This document shows, piece after piece, positions 12,501-23,900 of a stretch of DNA of 64,000 bases. Both the position numbers and the translations under genes were made by a program. The notes beneath the pieces are model-generated. The model was not told where the DNA came from, did not search any database, and saw only the letters and a program-made list of their open reading frames with translations. Source of the stretch: Apostichopus japonicus (Eukaryota; Echinodermata; Holothuroidea; Aspidochirotida; Stichopodidae); contig NC_092563.1 of NCBI RefSeq assembly GCF_037975245.1, forward strand, positions 13,566,001 through 13,630,000, read 5' to 3'. Within the stretch, counting starts at the first letter, position 1, and each line of letters starts with the position of its first letter.

Positions 12501-13101
12501 AAAGTGTGCTTTTACGTGTGCTGTTTCGAGAGATTTTGTAAAAAGATTTCGATCGCAACTAAGCAGCTGTTGTACTGAGACTCAAATGATTTCCTTAGGT
12601 TATAAACTGGACATGTTTAAGAAACTTTGCGAACAGAAAAGGAAGATCGAACGAACTGAAGAGCGAAAGGAAATTCTGGAAATGAAACAAGCACTAGAGA
12701 GAATATTTCATGACATTCTAAAGTGGCTTGATCAGTTGTCGTACATTAGTAATCAGAATGCGGAAGACTGGGATAGAGAATCAAAGCGTATATTCTATTG
12801 CATCAAGCTAATGGAAGATCGACTTCGTGTTTCAGTAACTCAAGCACCACAAGTAAGTGACATTCTCAAGAAAATCCATTTGATATTGTTCAGTGGATTT
12901 CGTTTCTCCGACGATAATCAAAAGGTCGTGAAGAATCAATTTCCAGAGCTAATGCACTTTGCTTATACAGCACATACATACCAAATATTGAGAATCGGGA
13001 GCGTACAAACGGGAGAAGGAAGGGTGGGGGACTGGTTAAAGGGGAAATTCTACTGTCGGTCGCAAATTAGGAGCGGAATAATCCTGGTCATACACCCATG
13101 A

Positions 13102-13855
13102 ACGTAAGAATTATAAAAACATAATCAAGGAAGAAACTTTCTCTCTGTTGCTATGTTAGGTTTACTTTTCCCAGATTCAAATGATGGTAGGCGAACAAAT
13201 TGCTATAGCATCCAGAGGTGAAGCCCAGCTTTACCTCCCAGAAATGTATTTCAGTGCTTTAAACACACCCAAAGAATAGTAATACCTTTTTCTGACATTT
13301 GTTTTGTTCGTTAATATCGCTGCAGAGAAAACAAAAATCCTCAAATTCTCAATCTTTGCTGCCAGGACCTCACTTAGTGCCTTGGTGAAAAACTTTCCAG
13401 ATAATTTGAAATTCTCTCTCAAATATATATATTTATGCTTTATCGCACAGTGTGAGATCTAAAATACAAATGAAGCGTTCATTTTACCGATTTCCTCCCT
13501 TTACTTTGGCAGTGAGAGCTCATTTTGGTTTCTAGCTTAGCCTGTTAATTTAATTATCATGTTTGAAAAACTATACACAAAAAGTATGAATAGTAATGAT
13601 ATCAAGTTAACAAGTCCGTAACCAACAGTTTTGCTACCACTGATTTCGTTGGTGTGTTAGGCTAAAAGGGGAGGGTACGTGTACACCCCACTCCCTTAAT
13701 CCCCTCCTGTATATTTCCTCCGTATTATTTTCCTTTTGTTTATAGTTTTTGCTTTCTATTCCGTTAATGAATGCTCTGTCAATTTCGTAATCTAGGCTGT
13801 CACAGTATGTCACATCTCTTTTTGTGTTTCCATTGTTTGTGGTTATTGTTTTCTG
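13102..13855. other. Intergenic / downstream of the pseudogene
   Basis: No gene recognised. An acceptor-like TTTTCCCAG near 13173 precedes a short open stretch ending at 13279, which could be a further decayed terminal exon of the ZNFX1-like copy. I cannot match it to the family. Confidence 0.35.
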
Positions 13856-14221
13856 CAGTGGCGTAGGAAGGTACTTTTGAGTGGGGGGGGGGGCTGAAGA
13901 CTGATGGCCGGTCTGGGGGAGGGGTCTAAGGGGAGGGGGTGTCCCCCTCCCCTTTGGAAGTTTTTGCATTTCCAGGTGGTCTCAGATGCAATTTGGTGCA
14001 ATATAGCACACTTCAACACCCACTCCATTTTGTAAACTTAATTTTGTATTTTCAACTGGCCTTAGATGCAATTTGGTGCTCCAAATGAGATTTTTTCTCA
14101 TTTGGAAATGAAAAAGGGGTTTTCTGACCTGCGAACCGGGGGGGCGGAATGATACTTCCGCCCCTCCACATTTTTCACTGGGGGGCTGGCGCCCCCCAGC
14201 CCCCCGGTTCCTACGCCCTTG
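13856..14221. mobile_element. hAT-type MITE, 366 bp, with 8-bp target duplication
   Basis: The ends are CAGTGGCGTAGGAA and TTCCTACGCCCTTG (inverted with two mismatches). They are flanked by the identical 8-mer GTTTTCTG at 13848-13855 and 14222-14229. A second copy of the same family, with its own 8-bp duplication, is at 43985-44357. No coding capacity. Internal G and C tracts fold against each other. The 8-bp target duplication and CAG-type ends indicate mobilisation by a hAT transposase. Confidence 0.93.
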
Positions 14222-14229
14222 GTTTTCTG

Positions 14230-15195
14230 GCGAAGTGTTGGGAATAAGGGGTACTTGGCTTCAAATATTCACTGTTCACAGTTAAAATTTCAAGGCTATC
14301 ATTACATGATTGATGGGAAAAAGGTTAAAAGGAATGATTGATAGTTTTAATGCGAAGCGTATGAAATGAATATGACAATTTGGATATATTTGAAGAATGT
14401 ACATTTCCAGATTTTATAATTTTCAGAATTTCCTATATTATAGAAGGAAACTCATCTTCTTGTTAAGGTAACTTAAACTTACTTCTTTTTGTACGTGTTA
14501 GTCTACCATATCATTTGATCTGTTTGTTCAAGTCAATCATACAAACTGCTAAAGAGAAGGGGGAACGGCAAGTTTAAGGTAGGCCCTAATACGGGCAATA
14601 CAAATTAAATTTGTGTATATATGTATTTGTGTTCTGCCACTGCATAAAATAACACAATTTCGAAATATTACAGAACATTATCGAGATGATAATAAGATGG
14701 GTAAAAAATGATTTCTTCGATCGGTTTTTCACAGGTCTATTCTAATTCTTCCAGCTGTACGGTCACCTAAAGTTTGTAAACAATTGTAAAGTAAGATGAA
14801 TCATGGTAAAATATGCCTATCGTTACCCAACAACTATAAGACACTAGTGTAGAAACTTACAAACTATGGATTTCTTACAAACTATGCTTAAACATGATGG
14901 AAATATACATGTAACATTAAATCTGCAATCTGTTTTTCTTCTTCTGATATTCTAGCTGATTAACATACGATTTCTTCTCACAACTTTAGACAAGTTGAAA
15001 TGATCATCAAGATATTTTTGGCTTGCAAATTCCTGACAAAACTTTAGCGATGATGGTGGTATTGCATTCGTTGCGTGTTGCATTGATTAATGAATAAGGA
15101 AAAAAAAAACTGACAGGTCTCTGACAATTTTTAAATCGGTACTCACTGATGATAATGACTTAAATGTCAAGGAGCCCCCTTTTTTCTGATGTTGC
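14230..15195. other. Intergenic, nothing recognised
   Basis: AT-rich sequence without a supported gene. An AAT trinucleotide run near its right edge is the tail of the adjacent SINE. Confidence 0.4.
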
Positions 15196-15500
15196 AATAA
15201 TAATAATAATATAATAATAATCAGCAGTTATTTTTACGACGCTTAAGCGACCACAAATGTGGGAGAAACCCGCAAGGGCTTATGGATTACAACTTACACG
15301 TCGGGTGGCTTCCAATTCAACATTTTAACTCAAATTTGGAATCTTTTCAATTTAGAAAGTCATTTCAGATGGGAAAACCGTAGATTGCTCTTGGATGAAA
15401 AACCCACCTTACTATGACCCGGCCGGGAATCGAACCCCGAACCTCCCGATTGCTAAGCCTCATTGCTTCAAATGCCACCGCCTTTATCCACTCGGCAGCA
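15196..15500 (-). mobile_element. tRNA-derived SINE
   Basis: On the minus strand the head reads as a tRNA-like module with an A-box region (GCCGAGTGGATAAAGG) and a B-box GGTTCGATTCC (plus-strand 15426-15436). A tRNA-unrelated body and an AT-rich (ATT)n tail follow at 15196-15222. The absence of a complete cloverleaf acceptor and the trailing body make it a SINE rather than a functional tRNA gene. Confidence 0.8.
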
Positions 15501-17778
15501 ATGCTTTAAGAATAAGTGAAACGAGTTGGTGATCTAACTAATCCCATCAGCTTGTATCGGAGCAGAGACGTGATCTTGAAACTTCCCATAATAAATTGGA
15601 CTAATATTGGAGGGAATGGATGTTGATGATTCTCTTCGCCATGTCTACTTTCCGTAATTTTGAGAAATTTGACTAGTAAAGCAACCATTTTGAGATAAAA
15701 CAATAAAACATAGTTTTCAGATAAACTAGTCGAAATTGTGACATAAACGTCGACGTTTCGAAAGAAAATAGTCGAAATTTTCAGATGTAAATAGTAAAAA
15801 TTTTGACCTCAAATATCGCAATTTTGACTATTTGATGCTAACAGTTTGAGCATTTGGATAAAACAAAATTCAACATTGTCAAAAATTTCCTGGAGCTATG
15901 TTCCACTTTCCAGTAAATGGTTCAATTTAGTGGAACATTTTAAGAAAAATTTAACTTTTGAGATTCAAGCAGTCGACATTTTGAGATGAAATGTTGAGCT
16001 CTTTTCCTGTGAAACACACTGATCACTTCTCCCGCCTACTTATGGATAGCTTTCTACGCCGCTGAATTATAATATTGCTGCTGATTTATCCTTGAAATGT
16101 TATTCCTGTGGACTGTTTGTTTAGTTGTAAAAAGTTGCATGAAATTAGAGTTTCATCAATATTTTAACATACAAGAACATTATTTTACTCAGCGGACGTA
16201 TTATTTGAGATACGATATGAAGGAAAACAAAGACATTTTCGGTTACACTGCCATTATGATATAACTAACTCGGCTATAGCCAGATGTATAAAACAATTAC
16301 CACCTTCTACGTAAAAGCTTTGGCAACTCTTGTCATTGGAATATCCCTTATTTAAGGTATTCCTTCTACCATTATTGAGTACTACTCACGAGATGAACTT
16401 GATATAAAAAGGTAAACAGTTTGATTCAGTAGGGTTCACAAAGACGTGAGGAGGACGGGGGGGGGGTGGGAGAGGTTGGCATGGTCCATACATTCCATCA
16501 TCAGTCGGGGAAATGGTTCATTCGGGAATGAATTAGATTACTGCTACGGGTGTACACCATCTTTTCTGCCTCACACACACACAAATATCTACGAGTATTT
16601 ATTAGTACAATCTTGCGTTCAGAGCTAATTATATATCTTATTTCAAGTCAAATGTCAAGTAATTGACGATATGCCTCAGAATGCACCATTTGTAATTATT
16701 CACCTTTATTCGCCTCTAACGCTTGCATTCACACCCCAACATTTTTGAATTCCTGCCAGTGTGCACTGGTTGTTGGACTTTGCAATGTACCAACTGCTAT
16801 TGGTAATAGAGCGGGAAGAACACAAGGAGGGGGGGGGGGGTGGGGATAGGGAGGAATTGAAGGAAGGGTGGGAATCTAGTAATCCGTCGAAGTGTCCACC
16901 ATTATTTCACAACAAAGAAGCCACGTGAATGGGCCGAGAGATGAAGGACCAGCTAGATTTTTTCTTTTAATCAAATTTAAAAATAATTGCAAGTAACCTT
17001 TCAATAGGTCAGTTCTCAAATGTCTGTTCTATTATCTGAATACTATAAAGCTTAACACGCTTTAAATGTTGCAATGGGGCTATATTTTCTTACATATGGA
17101 AGAGGGTTGGGAAAGGGGAACAATATTGATAAATTCCACATGATGTAAAATACGTAAAGTAAATAAGCGATTTGAAGAGGGGGCATAGAAAGAACAAAAG
17201 TCTGTTGTTATATTCAAAAGGCCTCTGCTTTAAGATTTATAGGTGTTTATTGCCCTATCAAAATTGTTCAATATGGATAGTTTGAGGGCAAAGCGTATAG
17301 ACAATTACCTTATGAAGAGTTCATATTTCATACGTTTCTTGCTTTATATACACATACAATGAGTCTGAAAGTATCTTCTGTCAGTTTACAAACAAGATAC
17401 AAATACAGCATGATGTCGACGGTTTTTGTGTTACAGACCAAACCTAAACTAAAATAAACTAAACACAATATGGATACTTTGACGGAAGAGGATATAGATA
17501 TTTAATTAAGCCTGGAGAGTATGCTTCATTTGTTTCTTACTTTATGTCACTTAAAAATTGGACTGGAAATATTTCCTGTCAGTGAACAAACATGATACTA
17601 ATACAGCAAGATGCCGACGTTACAGACCAAGGTAAAACTAAAATAAACTACTGCAGCCGTTGTGTAAGAATGCGCTATTATGCTGGTTCCACTAATTCCA
17701 GAGACGAAAATGTGTCTTGGAAATGTAAGGCGATGACATCTCTGTGTACACCCACACAGCCAGAAGTTCAAATGTTTT
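15501..17778. other. Intergenic, nothing recognised
   Basis: No supported gene. Contains G-rich tracts near 16445-16470 and 16827-16860. The 3'-untranslated region and polyadenylation site of the minus-strand ZP gene should lie in its right part. An AATAAA on the minus strand near 17245 is one possible signal. Confidence 0.4.
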
Positions 17779-17860
17779 GACATTGTTGACAGCATTTGCA
17801 AGCATTGTTGTCAAATTACAGCATTGTTGACAGCATTGTTGACAGCATCGTTGACAGCAT
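17779..17860. repeat. Short tandem repeat of a 15-bp GCATTGTTGACA-type unit
   Basis: Five or so imperfect units of CAGCATTGTTGACAG lie 75-155 bp beyond the stop codon of the ZP gene, probably in its 3' untranslated region. Confidence 0.7.
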
Positions 17861-17934
17861 ATTGTATAACTGAGTTCTTCACACGTTTGTGAAAGCTTTA
17901 CGTATACTAAACTACCGAGCCGTTCTTCTCTTCA

Positions 17935-20900
17935 TCACTGGTTTAAGCCTGCATTGTTTGGCAGCGCCTCGTAGCTATGATGAGTTAATCTGCGCATGAC
18001 ACGATAGTATGCCACGCTAATCATCATCAAACTGATAACCATTGCAACGACCACGATGGAGAGGGAAGTAGTGAAAACCGCTGAAAAATTGTGAGGTGTT
18101 CCATCAGCTCCGCTTGCCTTCACTGTAATACAGAAATGTAAAAAACCCTCTTGAATCTGAAATGCATCATTAAGCAAAATCGGAAAAGTTCATTATGTGT
18201 ATATGCAAGCAACTAGAGCGGTCTAAAAAACAGTGATTCTTCTGGTGTGTGAATGCGTTTAATCTGGCTTTTTTTTTATAACTGTCAATAAGGGCGTATT
18301 ACCAAAGTGTTATGATTGTGCAGAGTACACCCCTGGTGCTTATGAATCTGACATTTTACACAGAATTACCACTTTTTATAGGCAAGCCAAGTCGTACACA
18401 TTGCTACACATTGATTTCTTATTTACGTTCACATTGCTCAATTAGCGTACTTAAATTTGATAATAACTTACGAGTCTCGGATCTGTCGTCAATTCCTTCG
18501 AGTAAAATCGGCCCTCTTACAAGTCGTTCAACTTTCTGATCATATTGACGAATGGATCGACGATAACGGCTCTCTTCGCAGCCTCGACGGCACTCTGAAT
18601 TTGTATCATTTACGTCACAGACAATGACCTCGCAGTGAACCCAAACCTTATGACAAAACAATTTTTTTTTCCAAAGTACAATTACACAAGCAATATATAG
18701 TGTTTGATGGAAAGTAGTATTTTCCTAATAATAATAAACCACGACTTCTCTCCCCCAACGCCATACTCTCCGTCTAAAACGTCATTACAGTTGTATGTGT
18801 AATGTACAAGGAGTGATCAATATATCAGCAAAATGATTGTATGACGATGTGATATTTCCATCAACTAATTTTCTACCGCAAGAGAGACTTGTCATGAAGC
18901 TCGCTTTAGTTTAAAACCTATTCAGTTGACCTGAATGTAAAGGCCTTTCAACTATAGTTACTATAAAGTAGTACGTATGAAAGTGAAACAAGAAAGTAAA
19001 GGAGACATAAGTTTATGTGATAGAGTAAAGTAAAACGAAGTGCTTAATGTGCTCTACTTGTTTGTACGAATTTCTTTCGATTTTTTTTAAACATATCTGA
19101 ATTCTCATATTACCCTTTATCCAAAATAAGACATATGGCCACTACTGACCAAGTTTCAGTATTCCTGTCAGTTATTTATTTGATTAGCTTCTGGGATAGA
19201 ATTTAGTGTTGCTAAGTCGTTGATAAGTCAACAGATTCTTACCAAAGCTGATACTAAAATCCAGTGACGTAACAATGGTTATTGGCACAATGAAAATTTT
19301 GAAAAAAAAACAAAGGTAGGATGCATGCACAACTTAAGCTCATGCTGCATGTTATACTACCGAAATTAAACAATGCCAAAAATATCAACACAAGACAATA
19401 TTCTAGTTTTAATGCCTTTTCAGGCTAGTTTCTCATGGTAAGCATGCCAATCCCGACGAGGCGACCGTTGCGATAACGTTTTCGTATAAGTTCTTGTTTA
19501 CTTTGAACAACAAATCTTACCTGTGAATATTCATTTCCAATGTCTCGTCTAAACCTAAAGCTTGAGATTTCAAAATCCGCCTGTTTTGGAGTTTGTGGTG
19601 TTAGCACTCTCACCGCGGCGTTATTAGCACCGCATCTGTGAAAAGAGAATTAAAATCAACTTATTGACTGTTCGCTTTGGCAACTAAACGATAACTTTCA
19701 TGATAAATTAGTATTTTCTACTTGTTCAGCTTTCATCTGTCTTATTGCTATTTACAAAAATTTTGATTCCTCAGTATCAAGTGTAGCTCCTGATATGACT
19801 AATTATGAGCTTACTTACCCGTCTGTAATAAATTCGTAAACGAGATCATCTTCGTAGTTAGGAGAGGGTGTCGCACGACAGCTACGCAGGTGGATTTCTA
19901 AATTATCAGCGGCTCGAAGTAGCTCCGATCGAAAGAATAAGTTTGTACCAAGATGTGCCTCTACGGGATACGTGTTGTATCTAACCGTGTACGAGATATC
20001 CGTATACATAGCGAAGTCGTAGACAAAGCTTCCTTTCTCACGTTTCATGATGTACTCGCTGATAGTCACAAAGTGTGAAAGGAGTTTCTTGGATCGGTCG
20101 TACTCACAGGTAAACGGAATCTGCAAGCTTAGGTATTCCACGATCATGTTGGTATTGTTGTCATGATTTACGACAGTGTTAGAGTAAAAACTGTGTGTTG
20201 AGTTGTCCTTTGAAGCGAAAGAAACGAAAAAGAAAAGTTAAAAGAAAGAAGAAGAGAAGAGAAAGAAAAGAAAGCATGACATTTGATTTTGGAAAATGCT
20301 ATTCACGTCAGTGCCGATGTTGTTGTTAAGTAATAAAACGTGATATTATAAAGACAACATGAGTACAAGTCATGTGTATCTTCTCAAACGTTCTCTACAT
20401 TATGATATTATCTCGTCTGTTTGTCGTCGTTTCTTATTTTAATTCATTTATTCTTGGAAAATGAGATGAGCAGTAAAGTATATGCAAATCAGGCAGACAG
20501 GTAAAACACAAGTTACGCAAAATTTGAACTGTATTTATTAATTCCACCTTGACGTGTGTAACTTACTATGCATTGCCTGTACCGTAAACGTTAGAATGTG
20601 TGTTGCCTATGTATGCTCGCGTGAATTGAAGGGAGTGTGTCTTGTGTAAGGGTGGGAGGGGGGGGGGGAGGGGGTATAGAGGGGGTGATAGTGATTGACA
20701 TATTTAGTGTACCGGAGATAACTGGCAATGTTTGCGTTGATAATTACTTTTTTTTATCCGTACCGGTACTTTTTAATGCAAATATGCAGGAATACATGAG
20801 ACAACTCAATCGACAATATTCTAAAAGATAGATATTATTCCATACCGTGTATTGGTTACCACAGCCAGTTAGTGAGCTGTTTAGACTGATGTACTGATGA

Positions 20901-23900
20901 TTGTCAAAGCTCATGCAGCCTGGATTGCCATCACCTCCCAGGAGATAAAGCCCGGTAGTCTCAAACGAATCCTCAACCAGCTTTCGTGGGATGTCAATCT
21001 GGAAAGATGTTGGGCCACAGCGGAGGACAATTTCGTCACCAAAATCATCATCATCATTCGGCGTAGGTGTCACGGTAGCAGTTTTATTAGTGACGTTTGG
21101 ACTGGCAGTTGTAGTTGGAACTGCAAAATGACATAAGATAGAGCACGGTATTGAATAAATATCCGATCACGATTGATATCCGACATCTTAAATCTGTTTG
21201 TATTGATCATGGAAAATTAATTTTGCCAATATGCGGGTTCTCAATGCGCTGAATGCATCTAAGGGAAAACTATAGTTTTGTATAATTCATGTGTCCATGA
21301 AGAACAGATAACACTACGCGTACGTTATTTTGTGTAAATTTTGATATTTTTACAATCACTCTGCTTGCTTATATCAAGTAGCCATTTTGTATCATCACAC
21401 CGCTCCTCTGTGTTTGCCATTAAGATCGATATGAAAGTAGCTTTACATAATAATGACAAACTCTCTTTTGGTTGACGTCTGAAGAATTTATAGTATTGAG
21501 GTATTTACCATTTGCTCAATAGTATAAAAAACAGAGAAAAGTTTTAAATTACCCTGAGTGACGAAAAACGTCAATTGATTTGGGTCAACGATGGCAGCAG
21601 ACTCTATTCCACAGTAGGTCGTGGTTCTGGCAGCTCCCGACTCCATTAAAATGTAGTATGACGTCATCTCACTCAGATACTGAGCAGGAACGACAAACTG
21701 AAGGGTATTGTCACCAGGAAAAGAGACTTGTTGATAATTTTGAGAATCAACCTGATAGACGTTACTTCCTGTTTGGGTGTGAAGAGATATCATAGTAGAT
21801 CTGGATGGTCGGGCAACCTGATGTTGAAAGAAATAGAGGGGGAAAGTTAATCATATTTTACATGTATTTTAATAATTATGTTACTATGAATATATTAAAT
21901 ATCACTCAGTCAATGGTTTAATATTCAGTAAATGGTCACGATGTAAATTATGGGACATTCCGACTCAAACTAACACAGACTAACGTTATTCCTTGTTTAT
22001 ATATATCATATCATATTCATTATCTAGATGTTCTGAGATAAAGGTTTGTACGTTATCGATGTATCTAATAGGCAATTAAAGTAGGGAATTTAGTAAACAC
22101 TTTGTAGGCTACTGTTTGCAGGTTATTTCGTGCCGTATATGTTCCAGTCATTATAGGCGTTGTAAATCTCTTTAGGATTATGAGGTAGGTATCTAAAAGT
22201 GAAAATTGATCATTTCACTGTTTGGAATTGTTTGTTACTGATCCACACGACCGGCAAGGCCATATAGCAGTCCATATAGCATGCCATATAGCAAGGCCAT
22301 ATAGCATTGCTATTTGTGTGTGAAAACGTGGAGGAAGTGTGGGAACGTCCTTGTTCCCATCTTCCTAATTTTCTGAATGAGAAAAACAAGGATTATAGGA
22401 ATTCCATGACGACGTCGTTTAATGACGTCGTTCCATGACGACGTTTAAGGAGTGTTAGCTCAGTGGTTAACGCCGGTGCCTTCAAATCAAAAGGTCCCCA
22501 GTTCGAGTCACTCCAAGATGAATGTTTGTCGTCTAGTTACAGAGTTGTTGACAATTGACAATTCATAATCATGGACGTTAAATATGAATCTAAGGGACTG
22601 ACTTCGGTCAGCTTGCGGCTTTGATAAGCCAATGAGGCTTCTTCGCGAGTTCCTGCTTGCAGGAGGATCTAAAAAATACATGACATCTTACCGCCTGGTC
22701 ATAGCGTACGAGTACTTGTAAGTCTTCTAGTGGCGTATGCTCCCCTTTGCCTGGTCGAATAGTAATTATCTCTGGAGGGGGGTCTGCAGGGAATGGAGAA
22801 AGCAAACAGAAACATAGTAAAACTTCAGAAATTCGGGATATGCCGTATGCTTTCACTTATCCTTCAACCTGCTTGCAATCACGCCCTCTACTTACCGTAC
22901 AGTGAGTAGGATTCCCTGTCCTTGCTCAAAACAAACGCACATCCAAATTATGATCTCACGTTAACTATCAATTACCTCAAACCCTTTTTTTGCGATCACA
23001 GAAAGAAAAATATGCTTCCCCAGAGGCGTAGTGGTCCATTGGTCTACACGGGTCACCAATGTCCACAAGGCAAGGCCAAAGGTGGTTCAAAATAAATTCG
23101 GTCGTGACCCGGGACCCTTGAAACCGTAACTACGCCACTGAGATCCATACAACTCTGCAGTCATTTCCACGATAGCATATTTGTACCGACACTTACAACC
23201 TATTATCAACTTTTCGAACACAAGCATAATTAGGGGGTAAAAACATGTTAAAAATACGAAACTTAAAAACTAAGAATACTAAAAATACGAAAATAAAACA
23301 AAATGGTCATGTAAAGCTTAAAAGACTTATGGGTACCATTAAGGTTTTAATTACATAAACATTTTGAGATACTTACTTCCAGTAATGAGGGTTATACATG
23401 TCTGTGCACCGACGGATCTGGGAGCAAAAATGCGTAAAATAAAGACGTGAAAACCCATTCTGGTATACAGCAGCAAGATCAAATCAGATATAAGATATAA
23501 CTTGAGAGATTTGAAGATACTTTATCTCACCAAGCATTTCCAACGATGAAAAAATCTTTTCCTAAACCCGCACATGAAATTAAACTACGTCCATCCAAAC
23601 AACTATCATTGAAAAGATTTTCTTAACCATACAGAAAAGAAGCCTACTGAGTGATTTATAAGAAAATTTAATACGACCTCTTGTTGGTTCAGACTAAAGT
23701 GCTTTACATGATGAATGCTTTACATGATTAATGTTGTTTAACGTATTCTAAAAGGATATTATCCAATGTATATGGCTTTAACAAGAAATAACATTAAGAC
23801 CGCTGTTTTTGCAATTACGACTGTGTTGTTTTGTGTTTATTAATTTAATATAACTCCAGCTGGTAGACAGAAAAGTCAGATTGCTGGATTATCGTTTAAA

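Larger units (their letters stand above)
5220..13101 (+). pseudogene. ZNFX1-like helicase / NF-X1 zinc-finger pseudogene (unprocessed)
   Basis: Five exon blocks keep ZNFX1 order: RGG-rich N-terminus (5220-5992), a short linker exon (6069-6170), the helicase and zinc-finger body (6520-11499), 11901-12001, and 12263-13101. Introns have GT-AG ends. Recognisable motifs are Walker A GPPGTGKT (7977-8000), the motif II-like VVVEEAAEV (about 9900), IGDHQQL (about 9990), QHRMRPE (about 10115), SYQGEE (about 10455), NRVCVALSRAK (about 10545), and then repeated CGH..C / C..PC NF-X1 fingers (about 10765-11450). ZNFX1 is an SF1 helicase of antiviral RNA sensing and, in nematodes, small-RNA inheritance. 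This copy cannot make a protein. In-frame stops lie at 6710, 9180, 10292, 10394 and 10736. Frame changes lie near 5495, 5870, 7370, 7900, 9350, 9985, 10095, 10255, 10760, 10895, 11470, 11967 (an A run) and 12280. The usual C-terminal RZ-type finger is not visible. Retained introns rule out a retrocopy. Confidence 0.9.

Noticed and set aside
5220-13101. Interpretation of the ZNFX1-like locus as several separate small genes
   Set aside because: Successive fragments align in order with one ZNFX1-like protein, and each break is a single stop or small frame change.
15420-15500. tRNA gene candidates (also 22449-22520 and 26717-26790)
   Set aside because: A and B boxes are present, but the acceptor stem is not closed and each is followed by a SINE body and AT- or CA-rich tail.
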